Assembly: GCA_015680685.1 (NCBI GenBank)
Contig: MNCI01015884.1
Span: 1 to 24,237 of the forward strand
Length of the DNA stretch: 24,237 nucleotides
Source: Gnetum montanum
Lineage: Eukaryota; Streptophyta; Gnetopsida; Gnetales; Gnetaceae
Reading direction: 5' to 3'
Positions 9,217 to 20,110 of the stretch are shown here, piece after piece; positions within the stretch are counted from its first letter, which is position 1, and every line of letters starts with the position of its first letter. Under the pieces are notes generated by a model, which made no database searches, was not told the origin of the DNA, and worked only from the letters and a program-made list of their open reading frames with translations. Made by a program: the position numbers and the translations under genes.

Positions 9217-11224
9217 CCTTATCGATTAAATTGATACCATTATTTATAACCTGAAGGCAATCTATTTTGCCAATTGATTAAAATCGAAGAATTGATATAC
9301 TTCGATATTGGATGTCTTGAGATATTGAAATATTAATGTATATTGATATGTTGAAACCCTAAGGATTTTTGAATTCCCTACATATCTATAGACATTGATT
9401 TCACAATATCCTTTAATTAAATAACTTTCCTATTATAGGTAGTCACATTTTCCAATAAATATTGGTATGAATAAAAAATAAAAAGAATAAATCTATTGAG
9501 CACATAAAATGTTACTTCACATACCTATCCTTTTGTCATTAGATCTTGTTATAGAATATTAGTAAGAATTCAGATACAACTTAGTTTAGAAGGTCTACCT
9601 AGGATTACTTGGACTAAAAATTCTCCTCGCAAGGTTTGCTTCATTCGTTGGAAGGATAACTTACAATGTCAAGGTTTCTAACTTTCCTATGTTTTAAGGA
9701 TTCAAGATGGATTTCTTTCAACAAACTCATTTCCTAACTTAATCTTGAAATAGCTTCCATGTTGGTTCTACCCTACTATCTTACTCGTTTCCTATGATAT
9801 AGCTACTTCCCCCTCACCCCACTTACTCCTAATTAATCTAGGATATCGCATAAACCTAGGTTAATAAGAGCAATTATTATTATTATTTTTAGTGAAGATT
9901 AGCTAGGAGAATAAACCAAAAGCAAGTATGTCATGGGTTTTAGATATTCTCTACTATTCATAATGGACATGTAAGCTTTAACCTTATAATGGTTAGTATC
10001 CACTTTGCTTAGCCATAGTAGGGATCTCAACCACTAATGCTTATGGAAGGCATGCTGAGAAACAATTGAAGGTTTAAAGAGTTTCAATTACCTATGGATA
10101 TTATAGTTGGAAGCTTCAAATAATGATAGAGGGATATAGTATAAGGTTGGGAACTGAAATATGAATTAAAAATACTTAATTAAAATATAAAAGAAAAGCA
10201 AGGGAAAGAAAGGGATAACATTCCTTTTGGTATGGAGTTGCATAAGCTAATAGACTTAATAGACCAAGTAAGGCAAGTATTTATAAGTAAGGTTGTTCAT
10301 TAAGTTACCTATGTAGATGAGACAATCCTTTCCTTCACAATGTTATATCTCAGCTATCAAAAGTAGTGGCATCTATATTTGTTATCAGTTACCACTATCC
10401 CACCCATAATCACTTGGCTCATAGAAGGGGATTCTTGTGGGATGCTTAGAAATGTGAGCATTTAGCATTACTCCAACTATAAGGTTCTTGGGGAAGTGTG
10501 GCTCTTCTCGTGGTTGAAGATTCTTATGGGGCTAAATTTTCTCTCTCTTAACTTTATTTATTTTTCAAGAAAATATAAACTTAGCTTACTTTAATCATGA
10601 GGTTCTTGTGGGAGCCATTTTCATTTTTCTTCTCCTTTTTTTTTCAATGGGTTGCTCATATGGATGCTAGTCTTATTTCATTTTGTTAAATACTTTTACC
10701 ACCTTAGATGCTAGATATAATATAACACACTCTTTTCTTCTTATTAACTATCTAAGTAAGTAACTAATAAAAACTATTCACTTGTAAACATTAGCCTCTA
10801 CTTGGTTATTTCACCCCTAACTTGTGGAACTTTAGACCTAAGGAACATTAACTCAAAGGAATTGATGAGTGGTGGAGTATCCAACACCCAACCATATGAG
10901 ATATGAGTGTTCATGCATAATCTTGATTGAATTTCATGGACAAGGCAATGTAATTATGCTAGTAATTCATTAGATTTTGTGATTGCTGTCTTCTCACATG
11001 AGCTAGTAAAGTCAAGGTGTATGGTTTAATTCATAATGAGGTATATGATAGATGATGTTGTGTTGGCCATGGTTCTCCTAGAAAACATAAAGTTAAAGGA
11101 ATGGTTCCTAAATCTAAGTGATAGTAAACAAATCTAATCTAGCCTATGCAATGGACATCCATTCCTAATTCTCTAGATACATCTTGGACTCACGCAAAAT
11201 TTCGCTAAGTGTGAAAGGAAACTA

Positions 11225-11240
11225 TGTGTGTGTGTGTGTG
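11225..11240. repeat. (TG)8 microsatellite
   Basis: Eight perfect TG repeats lie 20-36 bases downstream of the LTR TATA box as read on the - strand (CA repeats there), so probably at the start of the R region. Confidence 0.95.
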
Positions 11241-11260
11241 AATGGTGCATCTAAGTATTG

Positions 11261-11268
11261 TATTTATA
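11261..11268 (-). promoter_or_regulatory. TATA box of the Athila-like LTR promoter
   Basis: On the - strand TATAAATA lies 126 bases inside the LTR start, preceded by GTGCAAGCC. Transcription would begin near 11,230-11,240, around the CA repeat. Confidence 0.6.
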
Positions 11269-11394
11269 GGCTTGCACATGTTTGCAATATGAGATATGCA
11301 ACATTGTATCTTTTGCTTTGATATCAAGGATTTGATATCACAACTTTGAAATCAGATACTCAATTTCATTGCTGATAAAAAACTTAATTTATCA

Positions 11395-11405
11395 TACCCC
11401 CATGA
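11395..11405 (-). promoter_or_regulatory. Polypurine tract before the Athila-like 3' LTR
   Basis: On the - strand CATGGGGGTA precedes the LTR start TGATAAATT. About 15 bases upstream, CTCAAGGACGAGTTTTT resembles the conserved 3' internal end of many plant Ty3/gypsy elements. Together these mark the internal-LTR border. Confidence 0.7.
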
Positions 11406-11599
11406 CTGACTAAAAACTCGTCCTTGAGTTAAAACAAAATGAGGATGGAGTTCCTTATAAAATTAGGAGGTATATTTACATGACACTGACTCTTATATAC
11501 ATGACTCTCTAATGCCACAATGAAGTTTACAAAAATGACACATTTTATGACATGAAAACTTTACAAAAAGAACAAAAATTAGTGAAGCTAGATGTAACT

Positions 11600-14389
11600 T
11601 TAAGTGATTCTAAGTGGAAATGGCTCTTCCATTAGTAGCTTCCCCTTATCATTAGGCTTCTGGAATCTGTATCAAATTAGGAGCATTTGAAGCTTTTCTT
11701 GTTCTATTCTAGGATCATGAGCCCTCCAAGCTGATGAACCAATGTTTGAAGGAATTAGCACATCTTGTGGATATGGTAGTTGTGGAAAAATTGGGTTTGC
11801 TTTAACATATCAAGCTATGAATTGCCTCTTTTCTTTCTCAAATGTTCTAGCTTTTTTTCTTAATTCATGATAGCCTGAGAGCCTTTTGGCTAGGTTTTTT
11901 TCTACATCTTTTTGCCCATGGTAGCTAGCCTTTACTATTTTTAGTTTTGAGTTTGCTACTTAGAGTTTTTGCAAGGCATCTTTTTAATCCACAAAATCTT
12001 TCTCATATAAGGAATAGGTAACTACTACTTACTATTCTAGCTCATTTATGGGCCTTCTTGCTATTAACATGGCCAAGTTAGCATAATGAAGATTATCAAA
12101 CCCCATGTACTCTTTCAAGTTCTCAATTTATAGGTCTTTATTTTCCACTTCCACCTAGTGGAAAATGGTATAGCTATCCAGGCTGGGTTGCCAATCAGGA
12201 TTCCACACTAATATGGAACTAATTCTAGCATTTTCCATCTAGATTTCTTTTTTGTTAATTTGTTTGTACATGTCCCCCTTGTCTTGGAAGTGTTCCTTGA
12301 GATTTTCATCTTTCTTTATGTTGTTTTGCCATGCATTGATTTCAATGGCTAATTTTTGTTAGATCCTACTTAGCTCCTCCATAGAAAAGGTTCTATTTTC
12401 TCTCATGACATAGCTCATGTCTTGGTTGACCCTCACTAGTTGTTCTCTTAATTGGTGGATGCTCTCTTCTAGGATGTTTTTTTACTTCTCCATAGTGGTC
12501 AACCTTAGATTATTAGTAGCATGTTGCTTGTTTTCTTCTTAAACTATGCTAAGTGCTTTCACATGTGAATATGTCCTACTTTGGCTACAGAGGCATACTT
12601 TCTCCTTCTCATCTTCCAATTTTTTATTCTACTCAATCAATCTACTAATCTACTCTATTCTAAATTACTTGATTTGGTTAGGTGCAAAAAATTGTGTGTG
12701 ATCTCTTCTTTCAGCTCATAGGGTTGTAAACTCTTCTTGTAGTTTTAAGACTTTTGCTTTTGCATGCTCTACCATAGTCTTTGCTATGATAAGTTTTCCT
12801 TTGATAGCTATGAGTTCAGATTGTATTACAGTGATATCACTAGGGATGTCAAAAAATGTTATCATAACTTATCCTATATGTAGTAGCCTATCAAGCACAT
12901 CCTCATGATTAGTAAGAGTCATTGAGGTTTTAGCTAACATTTGAGCATCTTTGGCTCTAGTTAGATCCATTGGTGGTATAACAGGTATGTTGAATGATTC
13001 TTTAATGTGATTGATGATCACCTATGCTACTCTTGCTACATCCTAGTGCTACATTACCATAGTTATGACTCCTTCTCAAGTCTCTAGTAGCATTTGAAAT
13101 GATGCAACGTTCCCAGAGATTTGTTATGACCATACCTCTTCTCTTAACTATAATGAAATCTGTCGACTTGCTGGATTAGCTAAAACTATGGGTTTGATGG
13201 CACTATTAATAACTCTGTATCAATTGGCCTCTTCCTTGGTTCCCTAGTTTATGGTTTCTTCAATCTAGTATATATGGTTTATCAAAAATCTATGATCTTT
13301 TGGCAATGACAATGGGACTTGTTATTCTTGTTGCCCGTGTTGCTACTACTATTGCTATTGGCTACTAAGCCCTACTTGCTGTTGTTGTTGTTGATCTTAT
13401 TATTGCTCTTGTTCCTATTCTTGATCTTATTCTTGTTATTGCTCCTCATCATGATCTTTCCTTGGTGGTGTTGGTTTAAGCAACTCCACATATGAAGCAT
13501 TTTGGGCTCTCTTGGGAACATCATTGGTGTATCCCAAGATTCTAGCTAGCTTGCATAGCTTCATGATAAGGCAAGGGAATGGAAGTGTTGGTTTACCTAC
13601 CTTTCTTTTTTCAAAGTGCCTTTGTATCTCCATGAAATAGAGTTGTGCAAGGTTGGCATTGTGCATTCCCATTAGAATTGCACTTCCCTTAGTCACATAA
13701 GTTGATAGTCAATTAAGTCCTTTTGTTGGGAATAAATGATAAGTGTTGATTTTAACGTATATTCCCTCCTCTAGAGTTAGTTCATTATAGCCTTTATCTT
13801 CTTTTCCATAAGCATGTTTCAGCCATAAATTCCTTTTTTGAGGATTAGATCGGGTGGACAAATGTGCTACTCATGCCCCTTCATTGGGTATGCTTAGAGC
13901 TTCTGCAATTGCCTTGATTAAGAATGACACTAAGACTCCTCCAATGTTAATAGTAGTACCATCTTTCTTGTTGTGTCAAAATTGATACGTTTTTTCAAGG
14001 TACCATTCACGATTTTGTGACAAGATAGGCCATAGCGGTGATGCTTGGAGTTATGTTTGTATTGCTTTAGGAACAAATTTCATAAATGGGCCAAAGTTCA
14101 TTTTCATGATCACTGTGGTCAAGATGGATCTTTCTTGAATTACTTGGAGGCAATCTTATCACAACATGAGGTGTTGTCCTTTGACTTATGGTTCATCTAC
14201 CTATCCTTAGGCTTATTGTACTATAGCAAGAGTATCTTGATGAATGCTAAATGATTATGCTTCTTGCTCCTTGTGTTCTGATTCTTAGCCTCCATTTCAA
14301 CCTCTAGCTTGACCTCTTGGTGTTTTGCTTGCTCCTTGTGAAGGACCCCCCTTTGTGCTCCTCCTCTTCTTGGGACCATCTACAATCAT
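11600..14389 (-). pseudogene. Third ORF of the Athila-like element: plant-transposon-type domain plus coiled coil
   Basis: One frame of 930 codons runs from an ATG at 14,389 to a TAA at 11,602-11,600, with about 48 internal stops and no net frameshift at any of the five points where I checked phase. The N-terminus is basic and low-complexity (PKKRRSTKGGPSQG). Residues about 140-320 resemble the domain called 'putative plant transposon protein' (PF20167): INTYHLFPTKGLN, then YVTKGSAILMGMHNANLAQL and LPFPCLIMKLCKLARILGYT. Next is a Gln-rich tract (about 13,330-13,450) where many CAA/CAG positions are now TAA/TAG. The C-terminal half (12,850-11,700) is rich in Glu, Lys and Leu with heptad-like spacing (EESIHQLREQLVRV), a likely long coiled coil. 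Its position after pol matches the extra ORF of Athila elements, often called env-like. I see no clear signal peptide or membrane segment, so an envelope role is not supported here. Confidence 0.75.
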
Positions 14390-16481
14390 TAAGAAATTAG
14401 AATTACCAAGGTTTTTCTATGTATTCTTAATGGTTTCATACCTTACTCATACCCTTGGTTTCATTAAGTTCTTAGTTGCTAAGATTACAAAGATTGTAGA
14501 GTTAGAATTTTTTTAAAAAAGTTACCCCATAGGTGTTACTCTCTTGATAACCTTTCATAATTTCTCATTTTGTTCCTATGTACAATGGTTGTTGGTCCTT
14601 AAGATCATTAATTGAGTGTTTTGGCTTTAGCATATTTGATTATTCTTTAAAAAATTCTAGTTATCTCTTCAGATTTACCCTTAAAGTACCTTTTAGTTGT
14701 TAGAATTTGTTTGAAAAATTGGCTTATATTTTCCTCACTAGAATCTTTCCATAACTAAGTTGAGCACTCTAGGATCAAATAGGTTCAAAAATCATGAAAA
14801 TCAAAGTAATATTTTTCAAGTTATGGCTTGGGAAAGCTAGGAGGTCAAAGCTCAAACTGGAAAAGAAAATTCAAAAAATCCCCCTTGTTGCAAATGAAAA
14901 ATGATAATTTTTTTAAGTCCCTACGTATATATAGATTTTGTGGGATCTAGTATTAGGGACTTGACATTAGGGATCCACTATTAATGACCCAATATTGGTG
15001 TAGACCCAAAAATGTATTTCTCATGAGGATCAGATGGAAAAAATTGATTCCTTTGGATTTTTGGAAGTGTTTAAGGTAGCTAAGAGGGTTTGGCTAATGA
15101 GAATATACTCATTTTGTGTCAAACATTTGTCATTGGAAGTTCATAGAGAAGGAATCTTAGGCTACAAAAGTTCATAAGCTGGGTAAGAAGGGTTATGAAT
15201 TCATATTTATAGAATAGACCATGTAAGTGATATGGGAAGTTTTTATTGATATTTGGAAGGTTCAGGATGATGTGGAATTGCTTATATATGATACAATAGT
15301 TATATAAGTGGGTCCTCCCCATAGTAGGCTCCAGCTCTTAATGTTATTGTATAACAAAGCCTAAAAGTGTCCTTAGGTACTTAAGGAGTTGAATGTAACA
15401 CATACCTATTTAGCAAAACACACATGTTAGTACCACCAATTTGGGAAAATAACACTATATTATATGAAATCATAAGTTATCACTATTCAAATAGTGAGAT
15501 GAAATGGGCTTAGAAGGAATTGTAGAAAGCAGGACGTTAGGTATCTTACCATTGGCATAATGAATTCTTGTGTTTTATTAGTGGTTAAGGTAATCATTAG
15601 GCTTTCTACCCAAGATTCAAACTAAGTCCAAATCATATTTTAGTGACATTGCATTGTTTCATCTCTTGGAATTATAATTGTAAGACTATCAATGTTACAA
15701 GAGGTATTGTCACTAGGTGTATTGTCCAAGGGAGAAGTTTTATTCATAGCACTTTATTTTTATTTTTAGATTTTTGAGAAGCCACCTACCTTTAGGCATG
15801 GGTAACATGTCTTTCCTATAGAACCCCTAGAAATTTATTTTGTGCTCTTTTTATACTTATTTGTGTCAACCTTTTTGAGGTAGCACTTAATTTACTCTTA
15901 CTCTCATCTTTTGTTAAATCTACAAGGATATAATACAACCTTAGTAACATAATGGAACTCACAGTAATAATTCAAAAAGAATTCACAAGTCCCCTTGATG
16001 TCACACCCTTTACATTTCCACTTGGTTCTTTACTTTTCTATCCAAGCATAATGATCACAAGTTTATTCTAAGTTGTGTGATGGAAAAGAATATCATTATG
16101 GTCATGGTAAGAACCTTTTATTTATGGAATAGATGGATGAATGATGTGGGCTCACTACGTAAATACTCAATCTCTTATGACTTGATAAAATAGAGAAATC
16201 TTCACCTTATTAGAATACATCTTGCCTTTATTTAATGTGTCTTATTAACAATCAAAATTATTTACAAACAGTTTGAAAACAAAGTATAAAAGAAATGAAA
16301 AAGATAGTGAAAATTATGAAAAAGTGTAAAGAATAAAAAATGTTAAAAGAATTGAAAAATGCAAAATAATATGAAAAATTGAAGAAATGTAAAAGTATAA
16401 AAGAATAAGAAAATGTCAAAGAATGTGAAAAATGAAAAGAAAATGAAAAATTCAGTAAGGTTCAATAAGGTATCTACAATT
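14390..16481. other. Non-coding spacer between integrase and third ORF
   Basis: No protein motif was found on either strand over 2.1 kb; short open stretches at 14,045-14,254, 14,325-14,516 and 15,119-15,322 are judged chance. Athila-type elements have a spacer here, and the third ORF is thought to be made from a spliced or separate RNA. The most notable content is the pyrimidine-rich tract at 16,260-16,460. Confidence 0.6.
16260..16460 (-). repeat. About 200-bp pyrimidine-rich low-complexity tract just after pol
   Basis: On the - strand this is a run of TTTTC, TTTTTCA and TTCTTT variants (as + strand, repeated GAAAA and AAATG). It begins right after the pol stop. It could be simple decay-prone sequence or serve as a polypyrimidine signal; neither can be shown from sequence alone. 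Confidence 0.7.
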
Positions 16482-17720
16482 CTAGATTGACACCCCCATA
16501 ACTATTGCTGAAATCAGGTAAACGGAAGATAGAGCAAGTAGAAGACTAGAGGGTAGGTTGGGTAGAATCTTTTGAATATTTGTAGTATGGTTTGACTTGT
16601 TGGATATTAATAAGGATAAGCTTATGTGGACTAGATGGATGGTGAATGTGTAAGACATTAGATGGATAAGTGACATGCATAATGTATGGTCCCTTCCAAA
16701 GTGGTTGAAATATAGCTTTTAGGGTAAATGACTAGGATTATAATGAAGAACCTTGTCACTTGGTCAGATCGTTACATTTCTTATTCGTGAATCATGCCTA
16801 ATTTTGAAGTACTACTTATGAACTTCACTACTCATGAGTATTACTGGCCAATTTTCATCTAAAAGATTCAAATTCATTAGATGTTCTTTTTGGCCTAAAC
16901 TCAAATCAAGGTCAAGTTCACTATCAATAGCTAAAGTATGAAGTTTTACCTATATTGGAAGTGTCGGAAACTTTCCATAGACCAACTCGGATGGGGTGTA
17001 TCTTATAGGTATTTTCGAAGATGTTCTATAAGCCTATAGAGCATCATTTAATTTTGTACTCCAGTCTCTTCTAAATCTACCAACTATTCTAGTGAGTATT
17101 CTAGTAATTTAATGATTAGTGACTTCAGCTTGATCATTTTCTTAGGGATGGTATGATGCTATTAGGTTATGGTTAACCCCAAGTTGTTGCATGAGTTTCT
17201 TAAAAGCAGCAGTAGTGATGTGGGTTCCATTATCTAGTATTAGCATTCTAGGTACTCCAATCGGTTCATCACATGTTGTTAAAAAAAATTGGTAGCATTT
17301 TTTGTTGTACAGTCTTTCACTATTGCTGCCTTTTCCCACTTTGTGCAATAATCCATAGTGACAATAATATACACTTTTTCATTTAACATTGGTTGAATGG
17401 GCCCCATAGAATTAATTCTCCAAATATCAAAAGGCTCTAGTGGCTGTATCCAATGTTGTGACCTTTCATTTTTGGCTATAGTTCCTCCATTTCTTTGGTA
17501 GCAATTGTGTGAACATGTGGGAATTTCTAAATAGAGTAGGCTAAAATTAGCCTACCATCAGTAGTTTAAGTGCCATTCTACACCACACATAGTGACCACC
17601 ACATGGGCCATCATGAGCATCTTGTAAACCTCTTTGTTGGTCATGATCTGGCACACACCATCTAACAAGCCTATCCACATAGATCTCGTACAAGTTTCCA
17701 TTGATGTTCATGTACCATTT
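16482..17720 (-). pseudogene. Integrase and pol C-terminus, Athila-like, inactivated
   Basis: The zinc-finger end shows DAHDGPCGGHY (about 17,600-17,630) with its His pair; the Cys pair is poorly preserved. The first catalytic region reads FDIWRINSMGP (17,401-17,430), where an Asp is normally found at the Asn. DYCTKWEKAAIVKDC follows (about 17,310-17,355). A frameshift occurs in a T8 run (+ strand A8) near 17,281-17,288. The second Asp is kept in LILDNGTHI, then FKKLMQQLGVNH, and the Glu is kept in DQAEVTN (about 17,110-17,130). RRDWSTKLNDAL and RYTPSELVYGKFPTL (about 16,960-17,005) match the usual Ty3/gypsy integrase end. The frame closes at TAG (16,484-16,482) right after a GGGGG tract. No chromodomain is seen, as expected for Athila. 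Confidence 0.88.
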
Positions 17721-17919
17721 GGCTCTATGAATTAATTGTTCTTGTTGTTATCTACTCCATTTAATAGGAAGCTCTTGTGTTGTGAGATAAGGTAGGTACT
17801 TTGCAGTTCATGGCTTCCTTGTTGAATCTACAACCTTTACTATTTTAGTAAATAGGTCATTATTAGGAAATTGATCTAATAAAGGTTCCACTTGGTTGTC
17901 TGAATCCCATCTCAACCTT

Positions 17920-18290
17920 GATAAATGATTAGCCACTACATTTTATATTTCTTTCTTATCAATTATTGTGATGTCAAACTCTTGGAGACTCACAAGTCAT
18001 CTTATCACTCTAGGACTAACTGCTAGCTTGTTCATTAGAAATTGGATAACACTATGATTAGTGTGAATGTAAAATTGGTAATCAGCCATGTAATGGTGGA
18101 ATTTTTTAAGTGCATACACCATGTCCATGATCTCCTTTTTAGTTGTGCTATAATTTAATTATGCTATTGTGATGCTTCTGCTAGCATATTGTATTCATAT
18201 GGTCTCTTTTGATCATCAAGTTGGGTTAGTATTACCCCAAGGGCATAGTTGGAAGCATCAGTTATGATATGAAAAGGCCTTAATCAATCC
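17920..18290 (-). pseudogene. RNase H domain of Athila-like pol, decayed
   Basis: The first strand FHIITDASNYALGVILTQLD (about 18,210-18,285) keeps the catalytic Asp. LNYSTTKKEIMDMVYALKKF (about 18,100-18,160) carries the catalytic Glu. FYIHTNHSVIQFLMNK has Asn where the family has Asp (TDH). LQEFDITIIDKKE and NVVANHLSRLR close the domain with Asn where Asp is usual (ADHLSR). This is in the same frame class as the integrase but not the RT core. Asp-to-Asn changes at two of the acidic positions would abolish activity. Confidence 0.87.
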
Positions 18291-18299
18291 AAAGCTTGG

Positions 18300-19290
18300 A
18301 AGATTGGTGTCTCAACTAACTTCTACTTGAAAGCTTCGAAGGCCTTTTCAGATGACTTAGTCCACTTAAAAAGTTCATCCTTCTTTGTGAGTTCTACATG
18401 TAATTTGACTATTTTCAAAAAATAAAAAAATATTCTATAGTATCCCGTATTGTCCAAAAGGGATCTTACATCTTTTACTATCTATGGTTATTGAGTGATG
18501 TTTTGGATGACTATAATTCTTTTGGGATTTACCTCTATACCCTTTTGGAAGATTTTGTGTCTTATCACTATGCCTTCAAGATCATAAGATGCCCCTTTTG
18601 CCAATTGAGTTTTAGATTGGTTTCAACACATTTTTTGTGTACCTGCTCTAGCTATTCTAGTGCTTGTTTAAAGTCTAGCACGTATGTGGAAAAATCATTG
18701 ATAAAAAATCTAACACCATTTCCTATCTACTTTTGGAAGATGCTTAAAACTGAGTCTCTAAAAGGTTGTTGGTGCATTTCATAAACTAAAAGGCATCTAT
18801 CTAAAAGCAAATGTTCCCCATGGACTAGTGCACATGGTCTCTCTTGGTCTTTAGGTGCAATGTGGATTTGATTGTATCCATTGTAATCATCCAAAAAACT
18901 ATAATACTCATGTCTTGAAATTGTGTCTAGGACCTAATCAACAAATGATAATAGGAAATGATCCTTAAATGTGACTAAATTCAATAGTTAGAAGTCAATG
19001 CAGACACACCATTTTCCTCCTCTCTTTTGAACTATCACCAAAGGAATTATCCATTTACTATCTACAATTGGATAAATGAATTTTTCCTTCAAAAAATTTT
19101 CCAATTCTTGCTTGACTACCTCGAGTTTAAGATTAAGCCTTCGTTGAGGTTGGTCTTTTGTTTTGATTGTAGGATCGGTGTAGATCTGATGTTGATAAAT
19201 TTGTTGATCAATTCTTATGATCTCATCATAAGACCATGTGAATGCAATAGGCCATCTATTAAGCACTTACAGTAGTTTTCCTTTATGTTC
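18300..19290 (-). pseudogene. Reverse transcriptase domain of Athila-like pol, inactivated
   Basis: The open part (19,266-18,988) shows QRRLNLKLEVVKQELENFL, then IYPIVDSKWIIPLVIVQKRG and GGKWCVCIDF, the standard start of a Ty3/gypsy RT. SFLDDYNGYNQIHIAP follows at 18,900-18,853. The segment with PWGTF and NAP (about 18,840-18,755) reads in a different frame from its neighbours, so a compensating pair of small indels lies here. The active site reads INDF (18,702-18,691) where MDDF is expected; the first Asp codon is AAT. The thumb continues as LEQVHKKCVETNLKLNWQK (about 18,590-18,650), then a connection with SEKAFEAFK near 18,340. Upstream joins the protease region in another frame. Confidence 0.9.
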
Positions 19291-19299
19291 GTTCTCTAG

Positions 19300-19750
19300 G
19301 CTAGTGTTGATAATCACTAACTTCTTGTTATTAAGAAATGCATATTCTAATGTTGCTAGTAGGGCCTTTAATTCTAGTGGTTATGATTCCATTGTGTTCC
19401 TAGTTTGTTTCTTCCTCTTGATTATTCTAAGGGTAAGAGTGTCTTTTCCTTAGTTGTTCCAAATTATCTATTTCTGTAATGTAGGTATTGATGATCTATT
19501 ATTTTGGTTCCATGTACTTATTAGATTGGGTTTCTTCACTAGTAATCAGCTACTGGGTGTCCTCTTGTTAGGTGGTTATTGCATATAAAATTTTTTGCAT
19601 CGATTGTATTTCTACACATTAATTGCATGCCTTAGTTTCTTTCTATCTAATGGCCCAAATGTTTTGCATGCAATTGCATCTGTGATCACTTTATATGATA
19701 CATGGAAACCTTCATCTATGCATGATTTTGGCTTCACCTTCCTTGGAAAT
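19300..19750 (-). other. Decayed protease-RT linker of the Athila-like polyprotein
   Basis: This stretch is part of pol by position between protease and RT, with multiple stops and the frame change from the gag-protease frame to the RT frame. No distinct domain is recognised. A + strand open stretch at 19,595-19,858 overlaps it and is a shadow. Confidence 0.55.
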
Positions 19751-20110
19751 TTCCAAGGACAAATCATGAATTCCAAGCTTAGCATCCACAGTGCTAAGCG
19801 AAGCTCTTCCCATGATAATTGGAAATTCTCCCTAGTTTTTCTCCATGTGAATGACTAGAAAGTCGGTAGGATAAGACCAACCACTAATGGTAGTAATCAC
19901 ATCATCCACTTGTCCAAGTGGAATTGTGATTAACTAGTCTGCAAGCTCTAAACACATATTACTTTTCTTTAGTGGTTGGGGGTTCTAGGCCTGGTACATG
20001 TCTTGAGATATCAAATTTACTCTAGACCTAGAATCTAATAGAGCTTTTCATGGTTTTTGTCCTACTATTTGGAGATAAATCAAGGGGCTTCCTAGATTAG
20101 TTCTTTTCTA
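19750..20110 (-). pseudogene. Aspartic protease domain of the Athila-like element
   Basis: Retroviral-type aspartic protease cuts Gag-Pol into mature proteins. The active-site segment reads ALLDSRSRVNLISQDMY (about 19,995-20,045); the Asp (codon at 20,035) and Ser are present but the Gly of the DSG/DTG triad is Arg, a G-to-A type change. LITIPLGQVDDV, YPTDFLVIHMEKN and GEFPIIMGRASLST follow in order, the last matching the second conserved region (usually ILGRPFL). The domain is in the same frame class as gag, with no net frameshift between them, and carries several stops. Confidence 0.85.

Larger units (their letters stand above)
8964..11394 (-). repeat. 3' LTR of the Athila-like element, 2.43 kb
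   Basis: It starts TGATAAATT at 11,394, directly after the polypurine tract, and ends GATATCA at 8,964. Its first 100 bases or so match the 5' LTR remnant at 22,474-22,375 at roughly 70% by eye, mostly with transitions. It contains a TATA box at 11,261, a CA microsatellite and a 113-bp tandem repeat near its end. No coding region is seen. The left edge depends on the TAAAT and TATCA matches and has moderate support. Confidence 0.6.

Noticed and set aside
14045-14254. Open 69-codon + strand stretch
   Set aside because: It lies opposite the N-terminal part of the third ORF frame and shows no family motif.
7358-14389. Alternative genetic code with TAA/TAG read as Gln
   Set aside because: TGA stops, lost catalytic residues and frameshifts elsewhere show decay; the elements are typical of plant nuclear DNA with the standard code.
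15119-15322. Possible small membrane protein (67 codons, - strand)
   Set aside because: Hydrophobic residues arise from AT-rich codons; no start context, homology or partner is visible.
18491-19858. Several + strand open stretches (18,491-18,784; 19,027-19,275; 19,238-19,453; 19,595-19,858)
   Set aside because: They overlap the recognised - strand RT and protease coding sequence and are shadows of it.
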